NCBI GenBank assembly: GCA_003564155.1
Contig: PWOA01000098.1
Location: 1-36,701 of the forward strand
Reading direction: 5' to 3'
DNA length: 36,701 nt
Origin: Candidatus Cloacimonadota bacterium
GTDB lineage: Bacteria; Cloacimonadota; Cloacimonadia; Cloacimonadales; PWNZ01
Below the pieces are notes generated by a model. The model saw only the letters and a list, made by a program, of their open reading frames with translations. It searched no databases and was not told where the DNA came from. Shown here in pieces: positions 7,766 to 19,110 of this stretch. A program made the translations under genes and the position numbers. How positions within the stretch are numbered: position 1 is the stretch's first letter; each line of letters opens with the position of its first letter.

Positions 7766-8710
7766 CTATACTTCTACTTTTTCAAAAGGTTCAATATGAA
7801 CTGATATCACATTATTTTCCCCAAACTTACATTTTATCATTTTTTCGATATTTGTTGCTATGTCATGAGCTTGAATTACATTCAAATAACGGTTAACTTC
7901 GATGTGAACATCTAAACCAAAGTAGTTGCCAATCTTCCTTGTTCTTAGCTTATGGAATCCTATCACACCCTCCACAGAGTTTATTGTATTAATAATATCT
8001 TTTTCCTTCTCTTGTCCTATTGATGTTTCTACCATTTCCCGGATGTTTTTGACGATCATACTCGCTCCAAACCATATGATAAACAAAGAGACTAAAACTG
8101 CAGCAATTGGATCCAGTATAATTAAATTACTCCCATAAATTACTGCAAAACCTACACCCAATAAAGTTGCCAATGAAGACAATGAATCGCTTCGATGATG
8201 CCAAGCATTAGCTAAGAGAGCTTCATTGTTTGTTTTCTCTCCTATACTCTTATTAATTCGAAAGAGGATTTCTTTACTAATAATTGAAAAAACAGCGGCT
8301 ACTAAGGCTATCCAGTTGGGCCTCGTCAATACATCTTGACCTAAAATATGTGAAATAATCAAAGAACTACTGTTTGCTAAAATCACAAATCCGGTGACAA
8401 TAATTATTAAACTGACAGTTATTGTGAGTAGAGTTTCAATTTTACCATGTCCGTAATTATGGGTTTTATCCGGTGGCCTATCTACATATCTAAAACCAAA
8501 TAGTAATAAAGTATCTGATAAAGTATCTGATAGAGAATGGATACCATCTGCAATCATAGCACTACTTCTTCCAAATATACCTGCAAATATTTTTAAGATT
8601 ACTAGCAATAAGTTAACTAATAAACCATTTATAGTAACTCTAACAGCTTGTTTGATACGCTCAGATTTTTGTCTCTCTTTGTTAAAGAACATTTTATCGG
8701 ATGATTTCAT
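7766..8710 (-). CDS. Cation diffusion facilitator (CDF) metal efflux transporter
   Basis: A 314-residue protein of the CDF/FieF type. Six membrane segments span residues about 20-225. The paired metal-site motifs are ADGIHSLSDTLSDT in TM2 and NAWHHRSDSLSS in TM5 (HxxxD type in both), and the loop HNYGHGKIETL lies between TM2 and TM3. The soluble C-terminal domain (IINTINSVEGVIGFHKLRTRKIGNYFGLDVHIEV) senses metal and dimerises. These antiporters export Zn, Fe, Mn or similar divalent ions in exchange for protons. An iron-related role would fit the nearby ferritin cage, but the motif does not settle the ion. The ribosome binding site is weak. Confidence 0.93.
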   Translation of the reverse strand: MKSSDKMFFNKERQKSERIKQAVRVTINGLLVNLLLVILKIFAGIFGRSSAMIADGIHSLSDTLSDTLLLFGFRYVDRPPDKTHNYGHGKIETLLTITVSLIIIVTGFVILANSSSLIISHILGQDVLTRPNWIALVAAVFSIISKEILFRINKSIGEKTNNEALLANAWHHRSDSLSSLATLLGVGFAVIYGSNLIILDPIAAVLVSLFIIWFGASMIVKNIREMVETSIGQEKEKDIINTINSVEGVIGFHKLRTRKIGNYFGLDVHIEVNRYLNVIQAHDIATNIEKMIKCKFGENNVISVHIEPFEKVEV

Positions 8711-8888
8711 ATAGATTCACTCTGTTATAATAATTAATTCAAATTATCTCGGTAATATTTACTTACTGATTGACAGGGCGTCATCTGCTTCTCTAGAAAA
8801 GACTACTTAACACATTATTGTTTTTGGAGATATAATCATTTAGTTATTGAATACCATTTAAAAAGGGGTTTATAAATTAGCAATATTA

Positions 8889-11800
8889 CTACCTAAGAAT
8901 AATGACTTTACAAATTTCTTCCGATCTTTTACCTGTTGAAGCATGTCGCGCTTGAATTTTATACAAATATGTATTATTAGCTAATCTTGAACCATCTTGA
9001 TCTCTTCCATCCCAATAAACTTGATTAAAGCCAGGTATCCCATTGCTTCTTAGTGTCCGTATTTTTCTGCCTCTAATTGTGTAAATAGCGATAGTTATAT
9101 CAGCTGTCTCATTGAGTTTGAAAGTGAAATACCCTGTATCGCTTATTGGATTAGGATAAGGCAGTAAATCACTGATTATTACATCTTCAGCACGACTAAC
9201 CTTAAAAGCAACCTCAGCTACTGATGGGTTATTGAAATTATCAAACACAATCAAATGCAGACGATGAGAACCTTCCTCTAATTCTGATAATTGCCAAGTA
9301 AGCAAACCGCTTTTATGAGAATTAACATCGTATACAAAGCCGTCGGTCACATCAATCGGTGTTGAATATTCATCCATCATTAACAAAATATTATGTCCTA
9401 ATTCACCTAAAATATTGATTCCGCTTTCATCTGTTATACTGGCAAAAAGTGTAGGGTTAGGTCCAACAATATCACCATCACGAAAGTTTTCAGTTTCCAA
9501 CCAAATAGATATCTCGGGAGGGATGGTATCTGTAACTGCGTCTTTGTAGGCAATGTTGGTCAGCTTTTTGGGATAATAATAGCTAACATAATCTTGCCTC
9601 TCATTTTTATCGAAATAGTAAGCTATAATACGTCCTTCATTACCGCTTTTAATATCGCCCGGAATAATAAATGATGCTTCATAATCACCGTTAACTACTT
9701 CACTTTTACCTCGAAAATATATATTACCCCATTTTGTATAATGAATAACCGTATCGGAAGCTTGTACTCTATATGATAAAGGATATTCCGAACTATACGA
9801 TAATACATCGGTAATATCTTGACCTATATTAGATATTGGCTTATTATCTCTTTTCATGTTAAACATATTTCGTTGTTTCATTTGTAAATAGTTGCTTTCT
9901 GTAAATCTAATATCCGAGCCTTTTCGTCTATATTCTATATTATCATTTGTCCAAGTTTGATTGGTATTAAACGTTCCTTCAATATTTACTTTCTGATAAG
10001 CAAAGAGACTATCGGCATTTTGTGCTAATTGAATATTCCTTGAACGGAGAGGTGGATTTATTCGTAATAATGGGTCACCTAAGTAAGAATATCGTCTATT
10101 GTTAAATGATTGATTGTGGTATCTGTGTTTTGCATTAACCAAAGATATTCCAGGTGCTTGATAATCATTAATTACTGATGTTAAAAAAGATTCCATTAGA
10201 CTGGCGTTTGGAGTAGGTGAACTCAGCCCAGTTGCGGCTAAGGATGCAATCGATCCGCCATAAGGATAGGCAAGTAATCTTTCACTTAAACTATTATAAG
10301 CAAAATAATCATACTTACCTACATCACAAGATGCTGCTATAAAAAGAGGTAACTTATCAATGTTGTTCAATGAATTAATATCGGTAGCTCTAAAATAACT
10401 TTCATGACCCATTAAATCATAACTCCCATGACCAATATAATACCATACTAAACGCCCTTCATTAACACGATCTATAATATCTTCTCGAGCTGTTGGTTTA
10501 TTACCAAAAGCATCAAAGGGATATTCTATGCCAAATAGTTTATCTGTTATAACTGCCGGTGGAAGCATCCTGGAAACACTTTGAGCTTGGATAGAATGTA
10601 TAGCTTCATTGGCATGGCTGGTAGTAAATTCATCATCTGCAACTATTAGTGTTGTATTCCGCCATAAACCGAATGTAGGTTCCTGACGGTAATTATGAAT
10701 TTTTTCAATGATAATATCCATTTCTCTAACATTTTGACCGGTTATCCTTCCTATAGCAACATCTGGCAGGTCATTGCCTGTTAAATCAACAAAGAAATCA
10801 TCACTGGTGTTAGAGCCTTTATGAAAAATCATTATTTTGTTCTTTTGTGATGCTTGACCTGAAAAATTTCTCCAATCTATTGTACCGGAACCGAGTAGGG
10901 TTATACTTGAAAGAGAAGAATATTCGTTAGATGGATAATTATAAAAAGCGTGTTTAATAAATAGACGAATTGCATTAGGATCCGGCATACCGCTATTGAA
11001 CTGATTAAAGATATCTTGTTGGTCAACAATCAGGGTACTCAAATTCTCTTCTGCTTGATAAAGAGAGGCAAGCTGTTCTGCATAATTATAAAAAGCCGTT
11101 GGTGTTATTATTATCGAGTCGATAGGACGGTTGATTTCAGCTATCTCCCGAGGTATGATTTGGGCAAAGTTAACAACATTATAGTATTCGCCGTCTTTAA
11201 CAATTGCATAACGAGATTTTCCTCGCCCAATTATCTCGAAATCATGGGCGGAATCGTCTTCTGCCGGACTAATTGGGAGAATACTTGTCTGATGAGTTTC
11301 TCTTATTTCGTAAGCTCTTAAATTATCCAGAGATCCTTCAATCCGGTAAAGAACCGACTTACTATAATCATCTCCATCAGACCTAAAATAAAGCGGTGTG
11401 TCCTCTTTAACAAGATATCGATAATAATCGATATTAAAATAATCAAAGAAAATCGTTCTCGAAGCTGTCCTATAAATCGTCATCACTGCATTATTACTAC
11501 CGTTTTGTAAAAAGTGCCCGGAATCACTGAACGTCCTATAGTTTGATCCCTGCCAATTAACACGGCTTAATGCAATATTGTTATTAAGCGCCATTGAAAG
11601 ACTGTAAGTTACGCTTGAAGGTGTTCTAGCTTCGCCCTGAACTGAAAGTGTAATAGTTTGTGGTCTGGTGGTATCCACATGATTAACTGTAAAGTTATAG
11701 TTATGATTTGTAGTAGATAAACCGGTAAGCATAGAATGAAACCAAGTAAAACCGAAGTGTTCTCTACGTACATTTTCGCTTTCGTAATGAAATATCTCAG

Positions 11801-12875
11801 GACAAGAGTTCCTAATAACCTGATATGTATGATATTCTTGGGTTCTCATTCTCAAAGGTGGATTGGGAAAACCTCCTCCATATGTCAGCCAATATACGCC
11901 ATTACCTGAATATGGATTAAAATAATGATCCACTGTTCCCGAAATCACATGATTTTTTTCAATACCGTCCCTATTCTCGCCATAGAATATAATACTTCCT
12001 TTTTCTCCGAAAATCCCGGATTCTTCTCCAAAAACTAACAGTGGAACTTCTCTAAAAGGATTTCCTTTCTCACTTTCAGCATCAGTTAAGAGTGAACCTC
12101 CATTAGTGAATATCCTTAACTCATCAGGATCTATATCATTTAAGGGTAGTATAGAAAGATCATCTGCAGTCAGCTTGTACATCCCATTTTGGGGGATTTC
12201 AAAGCGGTACCAAAAATCCGATTTGCTAAAGGGAGCATACTCAACTTGTATTTGTTTCAATATTTGCCAGTTACGGGCATCATCATAGTTTACAATGTTA
12301 TAAGACAAATCTACTGAATCCCTAATCGGATTACGCTTCGCAGTATCACCTGAAATGGAGATCACTATGATCATGGATTCAACTACCTGTAATTCTGATC
12401 CGGAATAATTATATAATACCGGATGTATAGTTATGGGAACGACATAATTATATCTGAAAAGCTGACGTTCACCTTTTCTAATAAAAGAAGAAGATCTGGT
12501 TTTGTAGAGTTGTTCATTTATTACCCAATCGTATTCACTTAGATCAGTTCCTCTATCTACCTTAGGTGTTGGTAGAATAGGTTGAGACAAAGAATGTTTT
12601 TTGATTTCAGTTTGAGTTGTATTTACAGATATACCACCACTTGAAGGTACTCCAATATAATATGTTATCTCAGGTAATGATGGCGCTCCCTGTTTATCAC
12701 TATATCCTAAGCCATGTGTATCTATATATGTAAAATCATTAGTTTGAGATATTGCATAATCACCTATCGAAAACTCTAATATAACTTGTTCTGGTGATTG
12801 TGACAGTACTTCTAGATTTGAATATAGATAATTAATACACCATACTAGTATAAATATCGTGAATATACGTTTCAC
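8889..12875 (-). CDS. PorU-like C25 (gingipain-type) cysteine peptidase with secretion C-terminal domain
   Basis: A 1328-residue secreted protein. It has a signal peptide (residues 1-20), a long N-terminal beta-rich region (to about 590), and a C25 domain (about 590-940) with the catalytic pair His816 (YIGHGSYD) and Cys850 (AASCDVG). Beta-sandwich regions follow, and a final 85-residue FlgD-like/type A sorting-like domain (LLPYPNPISDTGYFTF, IYTIRGRKIRTL, YWDGRDQDGSRLANNTYLYKI). Size, architecture and the adjacent PorV-like gene resemble PorU, the type IX sortase that cleaves the C-terminal signal of exported proteins; an ordinary secreted C25 protease is the alternative. The start is GTG with AAAGGAG upstream. 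It lies 255 bases after the PorV-like gene. Confidence 0.88.
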   Translation of the reverse strand: MKRIFTIFILVWCINYLYSNLEVLSQSPEQVILEFSIGDYAISQTNDFTYIDTHGLGYSDKQGAPSLPEITYYIGVPSSGGISVNTTQTEIKKHSLSQPILPTPKVDRGTDLSEYDWVINEQLYKTRSSSFIRKGERQLFRYNYVVPITIHPVLYNYSGSELQVVESMIIVISISGDTAKRNPIRDSVDLSYNIVNYDDARNWQILKQIQVEYAPFSKSDFWYRFEIPQNGMYKLTADDLSILPLNDIDPDELRIFTNGGSLLTDAESEKGNPFREVPLLVFGEESGIFGEKGSIIFYGENRDGIEKNHVISGTVDHYFNPYSGNGVYWLTYGGGFPNPPLRMRTQEYHTYQVIRNSCPEIFHYESENVRREHFGFTWFHSMLTGLSTTNHNYNFTVNHVDTTRPQTITLSVQGEARTPSSVTYSLSMALNNNIALSRVNWQGSNYRTFSDSGHFLQNGSNNAVMTIYRTASRTIFFDYFNIDYYRYLVKEDTPLYFRSDGDDYSKSVLYRIEGSLDNLRAYEIRETHQTSILPISPAEDDSAHDFEIIGRGKSRYAIVKDGEYYNVVNFAQIIPREIAEINRPIDSIIITPTAFYNYAEQLASLYQAEENLSTLIVDQQDIFNQFNSGMPDPNAIRLFIKHAFYNYPSNEYSSLSSITLLGSGTIDWRNFSGQASQKNKIMIFHKGSNTSDDFFVDLTGNDLPDVAIGRITGQNVREMDIIIEKIHNYRQEPTFGLWRNTTLIVADDEFTTSHANEAIHSIQAQSVSRMLPPAVITDKLFGIEYPFDAFGNKPTAREDIIDRVNEGRLVWYYIGHGSYDLMGHESYFRATDINSLNNIDKLPLFIAASCDVGKYDYFAYNSLSERLLAYPYGGSIASLAATGLSSPTPNASLMESFLTSVINDYQAPGISLVNAKHRYHNQSFNNRRYSYLGDPLLRINPPLRSRNIQLAQNADSLFAYQKVNIEGTFNTNQTWTNDNIEYRRKGSDIRFTESNYLQMKQRNMFNMKRDNKPISNIGQDITDVLSYSSEYPLSYRVQASDTVIHYTKWGNIYFRGKSEVVNGDYEASFIIPGDIKSGNEGRIIAYYFDKNERQDYVSYYYPKKLTNIAYKDAVTDTIPPEISIWLETENFRDGDIVGPNPTLFASITDESGINILGELGHNILLMMDEYSTPIDVTDGFVYDVNSHKSGLLTWQLSELEEGSHRLHLIVFDNFNNPSVAEVAFKVSRAEDVIISDLLPYPNPISDTGYFTFKLNETADITIAIYTIRGRKIRTLRSNGIPGFNQVYWDGRDQDGSRLANNTYLYKIQARHASTGKRSEEICKVIILR

Positions 12876-13130
12876 AGTAACTCCTTTAATTATATCGCAT
12901 TACAAACATGTTGTATTATTAAATATTTGATTGTTCAAATTGTCAATACAATTATTACTTATCTTAGTTTACAGTATTGTATGTTACAGATAATTATTTG
13001 TCTCGGGGATTGGATATCTTCACGTTAAGAGATCTCGTCTAACATATACATCTAATTGCTTTATATTTTCAAGTATCGAGACAGGCAGAGTATATTCATC
13101 AGTTATTTGCCTCACTATTTATGACAAAAT

Positions 13131-14390
13131 TTATTGCGTTCCAGTTCTCTTTTGTCGAGTTTCTCGGATAATCTCACCTAATTTTATGTCAAATGATAAT
13201 GAAACTTGGAAAACATCAATATAACCTAACACATCTCTTGCTAAACCCACTGAAAAATCTACCTTAGGAGTATAATAGGTAATGCCTCCGGTAAGTATTA
13301 GTTGATCAGTCTTTTCAACTTCTAAATAATCATAATCAAGGTCAAATTCAAAAGGGTCTTCTTCTTCTCCAATCCTTGGTAAACTCTTAATAGTATCATG
13401 CTTACCGGAATATATACCCGGCACTTTCATTATGCCCGCTCGTAAAGAGTAATCTTCCGATTTCCTTTCTATACCGGCTTTCAAGGTTAATCTATCATCA
13501 AACTCTTCAAATTGCGCACTTGTTTGTTCATATTCCGCTGCTAGGGCAAGTTTTGTGTCAGCTCCGAAATTAAATGATACCCCCGCATCTAGAACCCCTG
13601 GCAGAACAACATCTTCATAAATATGATAAACGGGTGCCGATGCGACACGGTCACGGTTGCTTACTTCAAAAGTATGTTCAGTTGGAAACTTATAACTCAA
13701 ACCGAATGAATATCTGTCATTGCAGTATAATATGCCCGGCTGTAAGCGAAAGATTGTTTCGCCAAAAGTAACTCTGTCAAAAGTGTATTCAATCCGTAAA
13801 TCGCTGAAGTAATAATGATTGAGAATTGCATTCAATCCGAGATTAATATTTCCCAAGTGACCGGTACCTGTTAGGATCCCTTGATAATTAATCATCGTTG
13901 GAAATCTATCAATATAAACTCCAGTTTTAAGCATTCTCCCAAATATATTATAACGTACTGTCTGGGGTATTGAAAAACTTGCACCCAATGAAATATTAGG
14001 AGATACAGAGTGCCCAATACCCACTGTTATTGCCGGAATACCTGCTTCCAAATTCTGTCTTTCATCTGCTTTATCAGGGTTCTCAATATTAATAAACTTA
14101 TTCATCTCTTTAACTTCATTCTTGGCATTTCCTTCAAAATATACATTGATGTCCCCACCTGCGAATGATGCGGGGTTAGTTAGAGCATATTCAATACCAC
14201 CTTTTAATGATACCGACACATTACCCATGCCTAAAGCTCGTGTATTGAGAAAATTTCTCGTATAATTATCGTAGAAAGAAGCTAAATAATCCGGAGCTAT
14301 AAGAATTTTTTCATCATTATAATTTGAAGTTCCACTTAAAAGGTTCATTATAAGGAATAAGCTACATATAAAAGCTGTCCTTATTATCAT
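13131..14390 (-). CDS. PorV/PorQ-like outer membrane beta-barrel protein
   Basis: A 419-residue protein with an N-terminal signal (RTAFICSLFLIMNLLSG). The diagnostic start of the PorV family follows: FLNTRALGMGNVSVSLKGGIEYALTNPASFAG. After it come many alternating hydrophobic strands typical of FadL-like outer membrane barrels (ISLGASFSIPQTVRYNIFGR, YSFGLSYKFP, YSLRAGIMKVPGIYSG). In type IX secretion PorV carries substrates from the translocon to the PorU sortase. It is transcribed between purA and the PorU-like gene on the same strand, and the pairing supports that role. AGGAGGG lies only 3 bases before the ATG, a short spacing, so the Met at residue 15 (LFLIM) is not excluded but would cut into the signal. 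Confidence 0.82.
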   Translation of the reverse strand: MIIRTAFICSLFLIMNLLSGTSNYNDEKILIAPDYLASFYDNYTRNFLNTRALGMGNVSVSLKGGIEYALTNPASFAGGDINVYFEGNAKNEVKEMNKFINIENPDKADERQNLEAGIPAITVGIGHSVSPNISLGASFSIPQTVRYNIFGRMLKTGVYIDRFPTMINYQGILTGTGHLGNINLGLNAILNHYYFSDLRIEYTFDRVTFGETIFRLQPGILYCNDRYSFGLSYKFPTEHTFEVSNRDRVASAPVYHIYEDVVLPGVLDAGVSFNFGADTKLALAAEYEQTSAQFEEFDDRLTLKAGIERKSEDYSLRAGIMKVPGIYSGKHDTIKSLPRIGEEEDPFEFDLDYDYLEVEKTDQLILTGGITYYTPKVDFSVGLARDVLGYIDVFQVSLSFDIKLGEIIRETRQKRTGTQ

Positions 14391-14456
14391 TTTCCCTCCT
14401 TACGAACGTTTAAATTTAATACAATAAAACAAGAATCATCCAATTATAATACATTA

Positions 14457-15767
<1,311 letters not shown>

Positions 15768-15947
15768 TCAACAAAAATAGCTGTATTACACATTTATTAA
15801 GCTTAAAGTTTTCTTTGTTTAGATTACGTATAACACACATTGAGACGTTATCAAGATGACAAGTAATTATATTTTTTACTGTTAAGATAAAAAATTCATT
15901 GACGTTGAACTGCATTTAAAATATACAAACATTTTGGAGGTACACAG

Positions 15948-16346
15948 ATGAAGAAATATAGAATTTTAATTGGAAAACCGGGGTTAGACGGTCATGACCG
16001 AGGTGCAAAATTCATTGCAAGAGCACTAAGAGACAACGGAATGGAAGTTATTTATACCGGTATTAGACAAACTCCTGAACAAATAGTAGCTGCAGCCATT
16101 CAAGAAGATGTCGATGCCATTGGTTTAAGTTTACTTTCAGGTGCTCACAATATACTTTTTTCAAAAGTTGCTGACTTGTTAAAAGAAAAAAAAATTGATT
16201 CGATTGTTCTTTTTGGCGGAGGAGTAATACCTGAAGAAGATATTGAATATTTAAAAACCAAAGGCTTCAGAGCTATTTTTACACCAGGTACTCCCACATC
16301 AGAAGTTGTAAAATTCCTACAAAAAGAATTAGAAATTATTGAATAG
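15948..16346 (+). CDS. Stand-alone B12-binding subunit of methylmalonyl-CoA mutase type
   Basis: A 132-residue Rossmann-like cobalamin-binding domain. It contains the base-off/His-on motif Asp14-x-His16-x-x-Gly19 in [13 protein letters not shown], then GLSLLSGAH and [11 protein letters not shown], and ends [15 protein letters not shown]. It matches the C-terminal domain of methylmalonyl-CoA mutase, which in many archaea and some bacteria is a separate polypeptide pairing with a catalytic alpha subunit to interconvert succinyl-CoA and methylmalonyl-CoA. The catalytic subunit gene is not in the window. GGAGG precedes the ATG. It leads a plus-strand cluster with the laccase-domain and FapA genes, which have no obvious metabolic link. 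Confidence 0.93.
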   Translation: MKKYRILIGKPGLDGHDRGAKFIARALRDNGMEVIYTGIRQTPEQIVAAAIQEDVDAIGLSLLSGAHNILFSKVADLLKEKKIDSIVLFGGGVIPEEDIEYLKTKGFRAIFTPGTPTSEVVKFLQKELEIIE

Positions 16347-16365
16347 TTAAACTTACCACATATTC

Positions 16366-17052
16366 ATGGATCATCAACTTAGCTTTGACAACAACGGTCT
16401 TTTTTGGTTTTTTGGTAATAAAGAATATAACTTAGAGGATATCCTTTCTCAAAAATGCTTCTATTTAGAGAATAGAGTGATACCAACCTCTAAGTTGCTG
16501 TTATGTGAACAAGTTCATCAGGATGGAATTATTATTACCGATCAAATCATATCTAACTGCGCTGATCTCGCTCAACCCATCCATATACCAAATACCGATT
16601 CTTTGATAACAAGTAAAAAAAACTGGTTCCTATGTATCTTAACAGCTGATTGCATAACTGTATTGATTTATGATAAAATCAAAAAAATCGTTGCTGCTGT
16701 CCATTCCGGTAGAAAAGGCACTCAACTGAATATAGTTGGTAAAACTCTGGATTTATTATTTACACATTTTAATTCACGACCACAAGATATTAGCTTAATA
16801 TTAGGTCCGGGAATCTCAGCACTACATTACAAAGTGTCTGCTGAAATATTTGAAAAATTTGTTCAAAATACTGCTATCGAGCAAAAATATCCCTATCTAG
16901 ACTTACGCAAAGTAATACAAATACAGATAGAACAAAAAGGTATTACAGATGTTATAGACAATGATATCTGCACATATGAACATCCATACTTTTATTCCTA
17001 TCGTAAGAACAAAACATCTCAACGTCAACTGTCGTTGATAGGATTATATTAA
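16366..17052 (+). CDS. PgeF/YfiH-family laccase-domain protein (peptidoglycan editing factor-like)
   Basis: A 228-residue protein of the multicopper-oxidase-like YfiH family. The three metal ligands sit in the expected motifs: His in CEQVHQDG, Cys in ILTADCITVLIYD and His in AAVHSGRKGTQ, followed by the GPGIS loop and a C-terminal SYRKNKTSQRQLSLIGL. E. coli PgeF removes peptidoglycan precursors carrying L-serine in place of L-alanine; other members are called polyphenol oxidases or adenosine deaminases. The usual AGWRG after the second His reads SGRKG here. The gene starts 19 bases after the B12-binding gene, has no clear ribosome binding site, and its stop is one base before the next ATG. 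Confidence 0.88.
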   Translation: MDHQLSFDNNGLFWFFGNKEYNLEDILSQKCFYLENRVIPTSKLLLCEQVHQDGIIITDQIISNCADLAQPIHIPNTDSLITSKKNWFLCILTADCITVLIYDKIKKIVAAVHSGRKGTQLNIVGKTLDLLFTHFNSRPQDISLILGPGISALHYKVSAEIFEKFVQNTAIEQKYPYLDLRKVIQIQIEQKGITDVIDNDICTYEHPYFYSYRKNKTSQRQLSLIGLY

Positions 17053-17053
17053 A

Positions 17054-18382
17054 ATGAAAGAACGCTATTTTTACAACGACAATAAATCTATTATATTAAC
17101 AGTTGACAACGAAGGTACTCAAGCCTATCTTAAACTATCGGAAAACTGTCTCTTTACCGATGAAAAAGAAATTGATAGTTTGATAACGAATGCAGGTATT
17201 AAATATGGTTTCGAGAATGCGAAAAAACACCAAAAACAAAATAATCTTCGCAAAGAATTAGGGAAACCTTTCTTAATAGCACAACAAACTCCACCGAAAA
17301 TACCAGACTATAAATATAATTTTTCAATAAATCACAACAACCTGTTACCATCGGATTATAAGCATGAATCGAACTTCGCCAATATTGTTAACAGAGTTAT
17401 CGTTAATTCCGGCACGGAATTAGCAACCTTAACCATTACAAATGAAGGTGAAGCAGGAACAGATATATTTGGCAGTACTATCCACCCTCCCTCTACAGAA
17501 AGTGAACTTGGAAACATTCTTTGCGGTTCTGGCGTTGATTTTCATGATAATCAATTTATTTCTAATCAAAGTGGATTCCCTCTCATCGACTCAGATGGGA
17601 AACTATCGATTTGTTCCCTTCTCACTTTAGAAACTGATATCGTCATAGATAACAACTATTATACTACACCATGCAGTCTTTATATCGAGGGTAATATATG
17701 TGGACCCGGATATTTAGAGGTTGAAGGGAATTTGGCTGTTACAGGCAAGATTTCAAATGTTAAAATATTTTGCTCTGGTAAAACCCTTGTTAAAGGACAA
17801 GTCACAAAAACTATCCTAATAGCTGATAAAACAATTGGAATATCAGAAGCCACCGATTCAAAGATTATTGCAGGGAACAATCTTAAAATTGAAGGACAAG
17901 TAGAAAAATGTCTCCTCGTCGCTGAAAACTCGGTTATTGGTAATAATCAGGACAATAACTGTAGAGATTGCTCTATTTATGCATCTCAGTCTATTTCCGT
18001 AGGATCTTTTATTTTGACTCAAAAAAGAAAAGAAGAACTAGCTATCTGTTACTCTCCATATTATCGAGAACTGTTGTCCTATTGGCATAACACATCACTT
18101 AACGGTAAGACAATAAATGTCAACATACCAAAGATAGATGAAAAACTATTACTTGCAGAACAAAATTTTATGGACAATTTTTCCAAACAAAACAAAGATC
18201 AAGACTCCGAAAACAACCCAATTCGTGATTATTCGGATAACTCTATATTAATTAATGGCAAGCTTTCATCAGGTGCCATGGTTCGAATATATCACTATTT
18301 TTTAAAAATTGACGAAGATACAGAAAGGATTGTATTCAACATTATCGATAACAGTATCAATTTCAGCAGAACAGTATATTAG
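17054..18382 (+). CDS. FapA/DUF342-domain protein
   Basis: A 442-residue protein with the FapA signature: an N-terminal helical region, then GEAGTDIFG-x-TIHPPSTESE, and a right-handed beta-helix built from short turns (SLYIEGNICGPGYLEVEGNLAVTGKISNVKIFCSGKTLVKGQVTKTILIA...). DUF342 proteins were linked to flagellar assembly and glucose-responsive polarity in Vibrio, but many non-flagellated bacteria have them. No flagellar gene is visible here, so the role is open and may be scaffolding or cell-envelope related. Its start follows the pgeF-like stop by one base, so expression is probably coupled. Its stop overlaps the kdsB stop by four bases, tail to tail. Confidence 0.85.
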   Translation: MKERYFYNDNKSIILTVDNEGTQAYLKLSENCLFTDEKEIDSLITNAGIKYGFENAKKHQKQNNLRKELGKPFLIAQQTPPKIPDYKYNFSINHNNLLPSDYKHESNFANIVNRVIVNSGTELATLTITNEGEAGTDIFGSTIHPPSTESELGNILCGSGVDFHDNQFISNQSGFPLIDSDGKLSICSLLTLETDIVIDNNYYTTPCSLYIEGNICGPGYLEVEGNLAVTGKISNVKIFCSGKTLVKGQVTKTILIADKTIGISEATDSKIIAGNNLKIEGQVEKCLLVAENSVIGNNQDNNCRDCSIYASQSISVGSFILTQKRKEELAICYSPYYRELLSYWHNTSLNGKTINVNIPKIDEKLLLAEQNFMDNFSKQNKDQDSENNPIRDYSDNSILINGKLSSGAMVRIYHYFLKIDEDTERIVFNIIDNSINFSRTVY

Positions 18383-19110
18383 TTCTTACTTATTAACTTC
18401 TCTGCACTGCTTAAATCTTCTTTAGTATCAATACCGAATCCCTTATAATGTGTTCTGACCATCTTGATTCTAAATCCATTTTCCAGCCAGCGAAGTTGTT
18501 CTAATTTTTCAACATTTTCTAATACTCCAAGAGGAAGATTATCATAAACTGCTAGGACATTTTTGTGGAATGCATATACACCAACATGTTTATAGTAAGT
18601 TACACCTTCAATTCCATCACGATTATATGGTATTGGGGCTCTTGAAAAATAAAGTGCATAATTGTTGGGGTCAACAACAACTTTAACAACATTTGGATTA
18701 ACTACCTCAGCTTTATCATTAACATTTGTCATAAGTGAAGCAATATTAACATCTTCATCATCAAAGGCACTTATTAAACTCAATAATTCTTCACGTCCGA
18801 TAAAAGGTTCATCTCCTTGTACGTTAACAACTAAATCCGTATCAATATCTTTTACTGCTTTAATTACACGGTCAGTACCACTTGGACAGTCTTCTGAGGT
18901 CATTACAGCCTTTCCATCTATACTATGAATAGTTTTCATTATTAGAATTGAATCAGTTGCAACAACAACATCTTGGAATAAACCTGTTTCTAATACAGCT
19001 TGATAAACACGACATATTAGGGGGACTCCACCTAAAAGAAGTAACGGTTTTTTAGGTAACCTTGTAGAGGAATACCTAGCAGGTATAACAGCTATTACTC
19101 TTTTTGCCAA
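18379..19110 (-). CDS. kdsB: 3-deoxy-manno-octulosonate cytidylyltransferase (CMP-Kdo synthetase)
   Basis: Activates Kdo with CTP for lipopolysaccharide inner-core synthesis in the cytoplasm, which marks the cell as Gram-negative. The 243-residue product has IPARYSSTRLPKKPL (nucleotide loop), VVATDS, SEDCPSGTDRV, VNVQGDEPFI and the central KHVGVYAFHK. I choose a TTG start at 19110 because GGAGGT lies 7 bases upstream and it places the cytidylyltransferase motif at the usual distance from the N-terminus; the open frame extends a further 20 codons to 19170, but those residues match nothing in the family. It is convergent with the FapA gene and divergent from the aminotransferase gene. Confidence 0.95.
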   Translation of the reverse strand: MAKRVIAVIPARYSSTRLPKKPLLLLGGVPLICRVYQAVLETGLFQDVVVATDSILIMKTIHSIDGKAVMTSEDCPSGTDRVIKAVKDIDTDLVVNVQGDEPFIGREELLSLISAFDDEDVNIASLMTNVNDKAEVVNPNVVKVVVDPNNYALYFSRAPIPYNRDGIEGVTYYKHVGVYAFHKNVLAVYDNLPLGVLENVEKLEQLRWLENGFRIKMVRTHYKGFGIDTKEDLSSAEKLISKN

